Positions 10,189 to 18,028 of a stretch of 64,000 nt of DNA are shown here, piece after piece; the first letter of the stretch is position 1, and the number at the start of each line of letters is the position of its first letter. The stretch is from the NCBI RefSeq assembly GCF_000020645.1, contig NC_011060.1, positions 1,502,501-1,566,500 of the forward strand, written 5' to 3'. The notes under the pieces are model-generated. The model saw only the letters and a program-made list of their open reading frames with translations, did not search any database and was not told the origin of the DNA. Source of the DNA: Pelodictyon phaeoclathratiforme BU-1 (GTDB lineage Bacteria; Bacteroidota; Chlorobiia; Chlorobiales; Chlorobiaceae). The translations under genes were made by a program, and so were the position numbers.

Positions 10189-12264
10189 TTAATCGTATCC
10201 TGTTTGAGCAAGTGCCAAAGGCCAAACCTCACCACTTCCATATGTTCTCAAGAGCCAGGCAGATACCGTCAATGTCCAGCGAGAATCTACCATGTCGTCA
10301 ACCAGAAGAACCGGACCATCCGGCACTCTTTGTTCCTTGACCGCGAGTGAACCATCAATATTTCGAGCCTGTTGGGTACTGTTTGCCATTGTTTTCTGTT
10401 CTGGCCGGTTATTTGTTTTTACAAGAAGCAGTTGAAACGGCAGTCCCAGAGCATCAGCAAGGCGCTTCGCAAAATCCGGAACGAGATTGGGGTGACGCAA
10501 CGACGGAACGCACGTTACCCATGTCGGTGCTGGTTCCGGATTCCATTGCTGAATCATTTCAACACAAGCAGTAACCAAAATATCAGAAAAACAGTTGTCA
10601 TGATATTTTCCTTGTCTGACGAGTCCACCCCACCCTGCATCACCCCAAACACAGAGTGTTTTTCCGGGCCCTGCCTGCAGGTTTACAGGAATTTTTCCTT
10701 TCACCCGATATTGTGGCATACCACCGGCAGGCCACTGAAGTCTTGGCTCAATAGGCAAACTGGTGCGGCGCAAAAAAGCGACAGCCTCCTGAACAAGAGC
10801 CTCTTCAACAGTTATCGGTAACGGTAACAATAAAGGAAAACTGACCTCATTCGGATCACCATCAAGCGCCTGAACAAGAAACCCCATATGTTCACCAAAT
10901 GGAAGTTTAAGATATTCCTGCATTTGTCGTTGTTCATCACGACGTAACGCGGTAAGTCGATCCGCACGAGCCCAAAATCCTTCACCAAGTTTGGCGGCTG
11001 TCAATTGCCACTTGCTCCCTTGCTTTGCGACAGGGGCGGGTGATTCCAGCGAGAGCAATGCAATGGTCTTTTCAATACGTCCATAGCTGATATTCACTTT
11101 TCCCTGAAGTTCAGGCACAGAGAGCCCCGAAGGTTCATTTTCAAGAGCGTTAATGACATCATCAACTTCCTGCCTGGTCGGAAAAGCGCTCTTGATAAAC
11201 CAATCAGTAATATCCGTCTCTTCCCTGCCACTCAGCAAGATACCATATGCTGATTCAAGAGCACGTCCAGCACGCCCTACCTGCTGATAATAGGCAACAA
11301 CCGATCCCGGCATCTGATAATGAATCACAAATGCCAGATCCGGCTTATCGTAACCCATTCCCAGTGCGGAAGTAGCAACAAGAGCTTTAACCCGGTTATT
11401 AAGCAGAGCCTGCTCAAACTCCGGCCGGCGATCACCAGTTTCGCCCGTGTAGGCTTCAACATTGAACCCACGACTTTTCAGCCAACCTGCAACCATGTTC
11501 GCGTCACGAACGGTGAGGGTATAGATGATTCCGTGGCCTTGAAGCGTATCGAGCTGTTCAGCCAGCCATGCAAGGCGCTGGGCTTGATCAGGTAGAGATA
11601 TGGTTTGCAAGGTCAACGAAGGACGATTCAAATCACCACGGAACACCTCCAATTGCGGCCCAAGCACTTCGACTAAATCATCCATGACACGATTGTTTGC
11701 GGTAGCAGTAGTTGCCAGAAGTCGCAGGTTTGGTGGCAAGGTTTTGACAATCCGTTCGAGCAGTCGGTAGTGGGGTCGAAAGTCGTGCCCCCAGTCAGAA
11801 ATACAGTGCGCTTCATCAATAACCAACATCGCAATCTGCGAAGCAATAGGAGCCAGAACATTGGTGCGGAAGCGTTCATTCGCAAGTCGTTCAGGTGAAA
11901 TGATCAGAATATCTATCGCATTACGAGCGATGCTCATTTCAACTTCAGCCCAGTCATCCGGATTATCTGAGTTGATCGTCACTGCATGTACACCCATTCG
12001 CTCTGCAGCCTCAATCTGATTTCGCATCAATGCAAGCAATGGTGAAATCAAGAGCGCTGGACCATTACCCCCTTCACGAAGCAATTTGGTAGCGATAAAA
12101 TAGACAAAGCTTTTACCCCAGCCAGTCTTCTGGACAACCAACAATCGTCCCTGACCTTCAACGATATAACGAATTGCCTCCTCCTGACTCTCACGGAACA
12201 CCGCACAGGGATAACCGGAACCAATCCTGAGAAGCTCCAATGCCCTTGCCGACGTATACATCAT
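10189..12264 (-). CDS. recQ: RecQ-family helicase fused to a phosphoribosyltransferase-like domain
   Basis: The first 400 residues are a RecQ-like SF2 DNA helicase: Walker A TGWGKS, DEAH box in VIDEAHC, and QQVGRAGRA motif VI. The last 130 residues are a ComF-type PRTase-like domain with the PRPP loop LLVDDMVDSRWT. No HRDC domain is visible; the middle holds a probable winged helix. An in-frame ATG exists at 12342, but the MetMet at 12264 has a good Shine-Dalgarno (CAGGAGAG) and is preferred (691 residues). It is the first gene of the dprA-recBCD operon. What the PRTase domain does with a DNA helicase is unknown. Confidence 0.9.
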   Translation of the reverse strand: MMYTSARALELLRIGSGYPCAVFRESQEEAIRYIVEGQGRLLVVQKTGWGKSFVYFIATKLLREGGNGPALLISPLLALMRNQIEAAERMGVHAVTINSDNPDDWAEVEMSIARNAIDILIISPERLANERFRTNVLAPIASQIAMLVIDEAHCISDWGHDFRPHYRLLERIVKTLPPNLRLLATTATANNRVMDDLVEVLGPQLEVFRGDLNRPSLTLQTISLPDQAQRLAWLAEQLDTLQGHGIIYTLTVRDANMVAGWLKSRGFNVEAYTGETGDRRPEFEQALLNNRVKALVATSALGMGYDKPDLAFVIHYQMPGSVVAYYQQVGRAGRALESAYGILLSGREETDITDWFIKSAFPTRQEVDDVINALENEPSGLSVPELQGKVNISYGRIEKTIALLSLESPAPVAKQGSKWQLTAAKLGEGFWARADRLTALRRDEQRQMQEYLKLPFGEHMGFLVQALDGDPNEVSFPLLLPLPITVEEALVQEAVAFLRRTSLPIEPRLQWPAGGMPQYRVKGKIPVNLQAGPGKTLCVWGDAGWGGLVRQGKYHDNCFSDILVTACVEMIQQWNPEPAPTWVTCVPSLRHPNLVPDFAKRLADALGLPFQLLLVKTNNRPEQKTMANSTQQARNIDGSLAVKEQRVPDGPVLLVDDMVDSRWTLTVSAWLLRTYGSGEVWPLALAQTGYD

Positions 12265-12545
12265 GCACTCTCCTGATGAAACTTCATTGAAAGCAGCATA
12301 CAATAGATGAACCAGATACTCAATGCGTTTTTTCGAGAACAATCAAGTTTTTCATTATAGCAAACAATTACAGGCGATCAAACACGTTGCGCCCCCCTAC
12401 CTTTTTGCTGCTGACGCTCTACAATGGCTGACGAGTAATGGAATTTCCATGTTTTATAGTCAAAAGATCTCCTCCGCCTGCAATTGCTGCTATCGAACAA
12501 TCTCTCGGAGCTATGCGCTTATCTTCGGTGAGGTAAAGGGAAAAA

Positions 12546-13187
12546 TCACTCCAAACAATGCATGAGATGCGGGAATGCGTTAATGATAAATGTGGGGTTG
12601 AAGCAGCGGAGTTCATCGGCTGAATGGTTGCCGTAGGTGACGGCACAGGTATCGGTGAATGCGCGTTGACCCATTTCGATATCGTAAACAGTGTCGCCAA
12701 CAACAAGGCACTCTTGAGCCGGAATATTCATGGACTCCAGTGCAAGCAGCACCATATCGGGTGCCGGCTTTGGCTCTTGCACATCCTGAGCCCCGGAAAT
12801 AAAGGAGAATATCTCATAAATCCCGAGATGCCGCATCATCAACAACAGCCCTTGGGTGCTCTTGCTTGAAGCGACAGCCAGCAGGTAATCGTGCCGCAAT
12901 CGGTCAAGGGTCTCGTTCACTCCCGGAAACAGATGCGTCAAGTCTAAAGCAACCTCGTTGTAACGCTTTCTGTAAAGGTCAACTGCCTCAGGAGCTTCTT
13001 CAGGAGCGAGACCAAGCCCCATTTCAATTGTACGCCGCAACGGCAAACCGATACTTCGCCGGGCTCCGTCCCTGTCAAAAGCCGGAATTCCCAGATCTTG
13101 GGCGACAAGCTGCAGAGACTCCATAATGCTCGCCTCGCTATCAGCCAGGGTCCCGTCAAAATCAAAAACAAGAAGTTTGTATTTCAC
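12546..13187 (-). CDS. HAD-superfamily hydrolase, phosphoglycolate-phosphatase-like
   Basis: A 213-residue haloacid-dehalogenase-type phosphatase. The catalytic motif DFDGTLADS has the two aspartates at residues 9 and 11; VASSKS is motif II, KPAPD contains the motif III lysine, and VGDTVYDIEMG is the metal-binding motif IV. Subfamily IA with a helical cap (residues 15-80) matches Gph/PpaX-like enzymes. The substrate cannot be told from sequence; phosphoglycolate or pyrophosphate are the usual ones. It stands about 280 bases upstream of recQ, so co-transcription is possible but not shown. Confidence 0.85.
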   Translation of the reverse strand: MKYKLLVFDFDGTLADSEASIMESLQLVAQDLGIPAFDRDGARRSIGLPLRRTIEMGLGLAPEEAPEAVDLYRKRYNEVALDLTHLFPGVNETLDRLRHDYLLAVASSKSTQGLLLMMRHLGIYEIFSFISGAQDVQEPKPAPDMVLLALESMNIPAQECLVVGDTVYDIEMGQRAFTDTCAVTYGNHSADELRCFNPTFIINAFPHLMHCLE

Positions 13188-13294
13188 TCTTTCATCTTAC
13201 TTCGTACAATGCTCGCCACCCTAAGTTTTATTCAGCCCCTTGCTGACTTACCCTGAATATACCAGTCATACCTTAAAGAAAACAGCAGCAGGGG

Positions 13295-13450
13295 TTACAA
13301 CCCAAGACTCTCCGTCATAGGTTCACTACCAATAACGCCCCCTTTAAATGGCCTCAGGATTTTTTCAGGGTTTTGCAGCCATCTTCGAATGCTGTTATCA
13401 AGAGAGCCTGACAATGCAACAGGGCATACCCGGGTATTGATGTTCTTCAT
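13295..13450 (-). pseudogene. N-terminal relic of a class I SAM-dependent methyltransferase
   Basis: From a good ribosome site (AGAGGAGAA) the frame reads MKNINTRVCPVALSGSLDNS then IRRWLQNPEKILRPF. This is the start of a class I methyltransferase family seen in Chlorobi and related bacteria (my recollection of the family). It ends after about 35 matching residues, before the glycine-rich SAM loop, and stops at 51 residues. The same opening occurs again at 28536-28718, also cut off. Ribosome site and start are intact, so a short peptide could still be made. Confidence 0.6.
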
Positions 13451-13552
13451 TGCTGCGTTCTCCTCTTAAGGCTGAGATTCAAGCTCCGAGACCGTAGCGT
13501 GGCTTTAACGCTTTGCGTCCCTGTCATGCTTATTGGACTATTCAGGATGATT

Positions 13553-13993
13553 TCATACTTCGGCTTTCGCTTTACGACGTTCTATTTCTTCCACCACTGC
13601 ACTGTGCACACATATCTTGTTGACCGGGTTCAGATAGGTCCCGAGAGACTTGGCAATAACAAGTGCAACAGGAATATTGATAATTGTCACGAACTGCGCG
13701 GCTACTTGACAAACCGCGATTAGCGCAAGAATGAGGCCGAGGGGAAGGTAGATAATCATCACAATGGTTGAGTATGCCATCCATACCGGATTTTGTTTAA
13801 CGTTGAGATCAGATTTGCTGATCATCGCATGCCCGAATGGGGCGAACAGAAATTTCCCGTACTCCATTAACCCCAGGCCAATTGGTGCTGCAACGATCGT
13901 CACTGTAAAAATAAGCCCTAACAGATAGACAAGAATAGCACTGACGAAACCGAAAAACGGGAAGTGCCACAGAATATTGCCAAGCGTTTTCAT
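13553..13993 (-). CDS. YccF-type inner membrane protein
   Basis: A 146-residue protein beginning MKTLGNILWHFPFFGF, close to the YccF-domain opening (MRTLGNILWF...), with hydrophobic helices at about residues 15-40, 70-100 and 95-118. YccF proteins usually hold two copies of a short domain with I-T-I-V/I-P-G; here VTIVAAPIGLG and VTIINIPVAL are the two. The C-terminus is a charged tail (EEIERRKAKAEV). Function of the family is unknown. It stands alone between two gene relics. Confidence 0.75.
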   Translation of the reverse strand: MKTLGNILWHFPFFGFVSAILVYLLGLIFTVTIVAAPIGLGLMEYGKFLFAPFGHAMISKSDLNVKQNPVWMAYSTIVMIIYLPLGLILALIAVCQVAAQFVTIINIPVALVIAKSLGTYLNPVNKICVHSAVVEEIERRKAKAEV

Positions 13994-14074
13994 AGAATCT
14001 CATTGAAAAATTGAGTCATTTCACATTCTCCTGTCATAATAACACTCTTTCTGTTACCCTGCTAAAATGCATGA

Positions 14075-14551
14075 TCATATATTGTAGATGACAGGCATCT
14101 GCCCCCTCCACCTCTTCCAGGTTTTATCGCTGGTGATCAGATCAGCTATAAAGTGTGCGACATTAATACGACTGGTTGAGCCTGCATTGAAGACAGGGCT
14201 TCTGGTCGGTGAAGTATATACATCATAACCTGTAACCTTGTCGTCATTGATCAATGTATCCGGACGCACAACAAACCACTCAATGAACCTGTCGATCTGA
14301 CCGATGGTAACCCGAAAATACTCTGCAGCATGTTTGTTATCCACTTGCGGAGGCAGCAACAGGCGAACAAGAGCAAAAACTCCTCGTTCGACGATGGTGA
14401 TTGGCTCATGAAGATCCCGGTTCCTGTTAGCTGTAGTGTTCATGAGAACAAACTTGACCGGTTTCTCCGGTTTGTTTGCGTGAATGCCCTTACATAATAG
14501 ATGAGTGGCAGCAGCCACAAGTCTTCGGGGAGTGCCTAATGGAATATGCAT
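14075..14551 (-). pseudogene. C-terminal part of an NAD(P)H-binding reductase-like protein
   Basis: The 158 codons match the rear part of an NAD(P)H-binding atypical short-chain reductase family: KPEKPVKFVLMNTTANRNRD, VVRPDTLIND, SRINVAHFIADLIT and a C-terminal WRGQMPVIYN. The first ~100 residues, which should hold the GxxGxxG dinucleotide loop, are absent, and no open frame upstream supplies them. There is no ribosome site at the first Met. This is best read as an N-terminally deleted gene. Confidence 0.6.
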
Positions 14552-14793
14552 TATGGTAACCGGTTACATGATTTGCTCTGGCCTTGAAGAAACAACCGCT
14601 GGGCCAGTGTAATGGGATTCCCATGCGCTAACTGCCGAAGGTTCAGAACCGTTTTTTGCCTTGTCATTTGGGAATCAGTGTCAAATATTTACCTTGAAAG
14701 AAAGAGAGTTTAGCCAAATCAGCTACTGAGGTAATATCATTTATCGTTTCTGAAGAGCCTTCATGAATTTATAAGTAAAGGAGAAAGCTTCCA

Positions 14794-15003
14794 ATGAGAA
14801 ATTACACGGCAATTGTTGAACGATGTAAGGAGACTGGTCTTTTTGTAGGATTCATCCCAGGATTCCAGGGAGCACACACACAAGGGGAAACCCTGGATGA
14901 ACTGCATCAAAATCTTCAGGAAGTCATTGAAATGCTGCTTGAGGATGGAGAACCAGTGCTGGAAGCAGAATTTATTGGCACTCAAAATATAGTTGTGGCC
15001 TGA
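14794..15003 (+). CDS. hicB: HicB-type antitoxin
   Basis: A 69-residue HicB: YTAIVERCKETGLFVGFIPG, then GAHTQGETLDELHQNL and a C-terminal helix. This is the partial RNase-H-like fold that blocks the HicA mRNA nuclease. A strong ribosome site AAAGGAG sits 8-9 bases upstream. No DNA-binding tail is present, so it is the short type. The gene ends 2 bases before hicA, but that toxin gene is broken, so this antitoxin is now an orphan. Confidence 0.85.
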   Translation: MRNYTAIVERCKETGLFVGFIPGFQGAHTQGETLDELHQNLQEVIEMLLEDGEPVLEAEFIGTQNIVVA

Positions 15004-15005
15004 AC

Positions 15006-15203
15006 ATGGGACATTTACCTGTTCTCAAACCTCGCGAGATTGTTGGATTCCTTGAAGCACTTGGATTTAACGAAATTCGACAACGGGGTACTCATAAGCA
15101 GTTTCGCCACGCGGATGGCAGGTATCAAGCCGTCAGCAAGCATTTCACGGATTCGTTCATTCAGTTTTCCCGATACCGACTTTTGGCCAAGCGCAGTAGC
15201 TAA
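15006..15203 (+). pseudogene. hicA: HicA toxin gene, 3' half replaced by foreign sequence
   Basis: The first 39 codons are a clear HicA: LKPREIVGFLEALGF, then RQRGTHKQFRHADGR, including the catalytic His of the double-stranded-RNA-binding-like fold (G-T/S-H). Normal HicA continues for about 30 more residues (VPxH...). Here homology stops at about 15123 and the frame runs into antisense of an AlbA_2 gene copy, ending at 65 residues with an unrelated tail. The toxin should be non-functional since its second half is lost. Confidence 0.8.
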
Positions 15204-15596
15204 TTCGGATTTTGATCGAGAGCCGATGAGCAACTCCCTGATGACTCTTTTAAAAATCGACTCTGGCCCTGAAGAAAATGTCGCTGGCTCACGTCCAAGG
15301 GTGTTTAAAGGTTTCTTTCCAAACTCCGGCACACTGATAATCATGCGAAAAACGTCACCTTCGATGAGCTGAGGGTCCGCTCCGCCGTACTTTTTTCCGT
15401 ACATCATCATCTTGCGCAAACCAGAACCCAGTTCGTCTGCACGGTCTATCTCCCTGAAAAATGCACCGATCACCGGGTTTTTAGGATACGGCGCGAAGGT
15501 ATCGGGATTCAGCACACCAAACCCGTGAGGACGATTGGCGTTCCAGGTGATCACCTGACTGTATTCAATGATAAGCCGGGACGGAACATCGCTGGA
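15124..15596 (-). pseudogene. fragment copy of the AlbA_2/COG2865 gene
   Basis: This stretch is a diverged copy of the 3' part of the gene at 18029-19528: RLIIEY, WNANRPHGFGVLNPD, IGAFFREIDRADELGSG, KKYGGADPQLIEGD and SKSELATALGQKSVSGKLNE are shared. Homology begins sharply at 15124 inside hicA and ends at 15596. The fragment has one SGPES unit where the full gene has four. It lacks the AlbA_2 N-terminus and the last 30 residues. The hicA junction shows it was inserted there. Confidence 0.85.
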
Positions 15597-15651
15597 TCAG
15601 AAGCTCCACCTCTCCAGTGTCACCGGAATCTCCAATCGAATCGCGAAAAAA

Positions 15652-15930
15652 TCATCGATCATCATAATGCCCGTAAACAGAAAGCAGGTGAACGGTTACT
15701 GTTTTGTCATCTACTGTATATACAAGGCGGTGTTTCCTGGAAATCCTTCGTGACCAGCAACCAGAAAAATTGTATCTGAGTTGTTCCGGTTTACCTGATC
15801 CTGTAAAAGGATGGTCAATAAGTTCTTCAAGCATTCTGGCAAGTTTGCGGATCGCAACCATGTCACCAGACTTTTTAAGCTTCTCAATATCTTCATGAGC
15901 AACGTCAGTATAGACAAGCGCATAGCCCAT
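15652..15930 (-). CDS. yoeB: Txe/YoeB-family toxin
   Basis: A 92-residue RelE-fold mRNA interferase of the YoeB type: it would bind the ribosome and cut mRNA at the A site. Seen are YTDVAHEDIEKLKKSG, the Glu in HPFTGSGKPEQL, SRRISRKHRLVYTV with the catalytic Arg, and the C-terminal VYGHYDD holding the family His-Tyr pair. The ATG overlaps the antitoxin stop by one base (TAATG), the usual coupled layout. It appears intact. Confidence 0.88.
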   Translation of the reverse strand: MGYALVYTDVAHEDIEKLKKSGDMVAIRKLARMLEELIDHPFTGSGKPEQLRYNFSGCWSRRISRKHRLVYTVDDKTVTVHLLSVYGHYDDR

Positions 15931-16190
15931 TACTCAAGTCCCAGGAAGTTTTTGATATCTGATTTTTTGAGAACCGTTGTTTTACCCTCCTCTACTTGCT
16001 GAAGAGAGTGCTGTAAATGTTCAACAACATTGGGATCAGAAAAATATCGGTCAGTATCACTCATTTTCCGGGCAGGAATAATTTCATAGGTTTCGCTCTT
16101 TCCGCACTGGATAATGACCCGTTCCTTATTTGCGGTATTGAGGTATTTCCGAAGGTTCCGCCTCAACTCGGTTGTGCTTATTGCTATCAT
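15930..16190 (-). CDS. yefM: YefM/Phd-family antitoxin
   Basis: An 86-residue partner of the YoeB-like toxin. The N-terminal ISTTELRRNLRKYLNTAN is the Phd/YefM DNA-binding opening; the C-terminal acidic and variable region would wrap the toxin. The middle (YEIIPARKMSDTDRYF) is longer than in E. coli YefM. A ribosome site AGAGGAA lies just upstream, and a CACTATAGTG palindrome overlapping a TGTACA hexamer lies at 16211-16224, suited to autoregulation. Confidence 0.8.
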   Translation of the reverse strand: MIAISTTELRRNLRKYLNTANKERVIIQCGKSETYEIIPARKMSDTDRYFSDPNVVEHLQHSLQQVEEGKTTVLKKSDIKNFLGLE

Positions 16191-16210
16191 AGTTGTTCCT
16201 CTTTAAGTAT

Positions 16211-16224
16211 CACTATAGTGTACA
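16211..16224. promoter_or_regulatory. candidate operator of the yefM-yoeB pair
   Basis: A perfect 10-base palindrome (CACTATAGTG, 16211-16220) runs into TGTACA (16219-16224), 20-35 bases before the antitoxin ATG. TGTACA is the core hexamer of the known E. coli YefM-YoeB operator. TATAGTG on the minus strand could also serve as a -10 box. Position and motif support autoregulation; no binding evidence. Confidence 0.45.
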
Positions 16225-16351
16225 AATCAATCGCAATATAGCTCAATTCCAGATAATCCCAATCATGCCATACCGCATCCGAAACCAGTCATCACTGACA
16301 AGAAGGGCACCTTTCCATAGTTGTCGTTGAAGTGATCCAGATCAGCCTCAT

Positions 16352-16533
16352 TCAAGACCATCTTCAGCCTTCACCCTGACCTTCATCCTGAATCAATAAT
16401 CACGCGGATTGACGCTTTCGCTCAACACGGCGATGACATCAACAATCGAGAAGTACCAGGTTTCAGTAGCCTCATCGAAGTGACGACGAATTGGCGTATT
16501 TTCAAAAGCAATGAGCGATTGTTCTTCTGTCAT
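16352..16533 (-). pseudogene. broken copy of the BRO-N gene
   Basis: Nearly identical to the first ~60 codons and the leader of the gene at 16930-17787 (FENTPIRRHFDEATETW, IVDVIAVLSESVNP). The Trp codon after NPRDY has become TGA at 16393, and homology ends near 16352. The upstream leader, including CAGTTTAGAATT, is also shared, so the copy arose with its promoter region. Only about 46 residues could be made. Confidence 0.82.
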
Positions 16534-16609
16534 GATCCGCCTCTTTCTTGTACAGTTTAGAATTACATGTCCATCCATAGCCATCTGCTTCATCATGAGC
16601 CTGTCCATT

Positions 16610-16648
16610 CCTGATAAACGATATTCGCCTGCATGGCGTTTTATCAGG
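16610..16648. terminator. hairpin at the end of DUF2442-like copy A
   Basis: Arms CCTGATAAACG and CGTTTTATCAGG (one extra T) enclose a 16-base loop and overlap the stop of the leftward gene. There is no clear T-run after it on the minus strand, so it may be a processing or decay barrier rather than an intrinsic terminator. Confidence 0.3.
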
Positions 16649-16916
16649 ATGCTTTCGTCTCCCAGACCGACCTGCCGGTTGCCCTGAAATACAGTGACTC
16701 AGGGTCTACATCAAAACCGCATTCCCATGCAAGAGTAGGCCAGGAATCAAGATAAAAATGTGAAAAAGCTTCAGGGTTCCGCAATGGTTCCGCTATTGGA
16801 CATTTATAGACAAGATCACGCAGATCAACCTCGCCGGTTTCACCAGTATTGAATTTCAGAAATATCTGATAATCCTTGACATACCTTGCTTCTATAATTG
16901 AAACACATTTCTTAAT
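16644..16916 (-). CDS. DUF2442-like protein, copy A, no standard start codon
   Basis: An open frame of 90 codons reads ...YVKDYQIFLKFNTGETGEVD, LRNPEAFSHFYLDSWPTLAW and CGFDVDPESLYFRATGR, the DUF2442 pattern (short strand, V-D-L, then W-...-D-P-E-L-Y). No ATG, GTG or TTG is in frame; upstream is TAA, then AAC, then ATT at 16916. A second copy at 19599-19871 has the same length and also begins at ATT. It directly follows the BRO-N gene stop, so it may be translated by coupling. DUF2442 proteins are of unknown function and often sit beside DUF4160 in toxin-antitoxin-like pairs. Confidence 0.55.
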   Translation of the reverse strand: MKKCVSIIEARYVKDYQIFLKFNTGETGEVDLRDLVYKCPIAEPLRNPEAFSHFYLDSWPTLAWECGFDVDPESLYFRATGRSVWETKAS

Positions 16917-16929
16917 GTTTTACACAAGC

Positions 16930-17787
16930 TCACGCCCCGCCTTCTCGTGCACCAGTAATCTTTTTTGCCGGTTTTGATGGCGCAAAAAAGTTTTCTCCGC
17001 TGACAACGCTCTTGCCGGTTTTCTGTTCCAATTCAAGTCGTGCACCTTTGGCAATCTTGCCGCCTTTTTTCCCTGCATCGGCATTCTCTTTCATTCCTGT
17101 AGCATCAACACTTTCGGCAATTTGCCGGGTAGAGAGTTCGGCCAGCGCAGTAAAAATCAGCTCAGCTTCACTCATGTGGTCGCGCAGGTTCTGGGTTTTC
17201 AGCCCTTTCATATCCTTATGCTTCTTGATGGAAACGCCCGTCCACTCCTGATGGATGATGTTGGTCAAAATGGCATACTCATCCTCTTTGGAAATTTCAT
17301 GCTCCTTCCAGTAATCAGTGAGTTTATTGCGGGTCTCCTGGCCCATCATCCACTGCTGTATCCATTTTTCACTTCTCCCATGTTGTTGCCAGTACTCACG
17401 GGCGCGATCAACGGATAGCGCTGGATCAGCCATATCCTGAATGCGTTCATAGCCAACTTTAGCCAGCCATTGTTTGAACGGCTCAGCCTTGGGTGAGGGA
17501 ATGGACTGAATAATTCTCAGCAATCCCTCTACATTCGCGCAATCGGTAGCATATTTTTTCCCATCTGAAGATTTCAATTTCAGTTGTCGACAAATTGTCG
17601 ACAACTCAAGGCCATCTTCAGCCTTTACCCTGACCTTCATCCTGAACCAATAATCACACGGATTGACGCTTTCGCTCAAAACGGCGATGACATCAACAAT
17701 CGAGAAGTACCAGGTTTCAGTAGCCTCATCGAAGTGGCGACGAATTGGCGTATTTTCAAAAGCAATGAGCGTTTGTTCTTCTGTCAC
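16930..17787 (-). CDS. BRO-N domain (prophage antirepressor-like) protein
   Basis: A 285-residue protein starting at a GTG with an excellent ribosome site (AAGGAGG, 17796-17802). Residues 1-100 are a BRO-N domain (IRRHFDEATETWYFSIVDVI, ...VNPCDYWFRMK, STICRQLKLKSSDGK), a DNA-binding module of phage and virus origin. The rest (ERIQDMADPALSVDRAREYW to the basic lysine-rich tail KKGGKIAKGARLELEQKTGK) matches a widespread Bacteroidetes/Chlorobi form distantly like DinD. Role unknown; probably of phage descent. A truncated copy lies at 16352-16533. Confidence 0.8.
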   Translation of the reverse strand: MTEEQTLIAFENTPIRRHFDEATETWYFSIVDVIAVLSESVNPCDYWFRMKVRVKAEDGLELSTICRQLKLKSSDGKKYATDCANVEGLLRIIQSIPSPKAEPFKQWLAKVGYERIQDMADPALSVDRAREYWQQHGRSEKWIQQWMMGQETRNKLTDYWKEHEISKEDEYAILTNIIHQEWTGVSIKKHKDMKGLKTQNLRDHMSEAELIFTALAELSTRQIAESVDATGMKENADAGKKGGKIAKGARLELEQKTGKSVVSGENFFAPSKPAKKITGAREGGA

Positions 17788-17887
17788 GATCCACCTCCTT
17801 CTTATACAGTTTAGAATTCTTGAGCGCTGTTTCGTCACTCGCCTGTTATTGAGGTATCACCAGATGATATTACATCTATTGAAATTG

Positions 17888-17904
17888 CGTCCGCACTGCG
17901 GACG
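17888..17904. repeat. 8-bp-arm perfect palindrome, type 1
   Basis: CGTCCGCA-C-TGCGGACG, flanked by AATTG on the left and TAAT on the right. A second element with the same architecture but other bases in the arm lies at 22477-22493 (CGAACGCA-G-TGCGTTCG). The arm changes (TC/GA versus AA/TT) are compensated on the other side, so the fold is conserved rather than the sequence. It lies in the 240-base gap between the AlbA_2 and BRO-N genes. Confidence 0.6.
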
Positions 17905-18028
17905 TAATCGGAAATTCACTATAAAACTGCCGAACCGAGTCGTTTCTTCCGTGATCGGGTGCATATACCTGTAAATCAAACGTCCATCTATCCACTTGAC
18001 CGGCGACTTGTTCGAGCACGTTCCCGTT

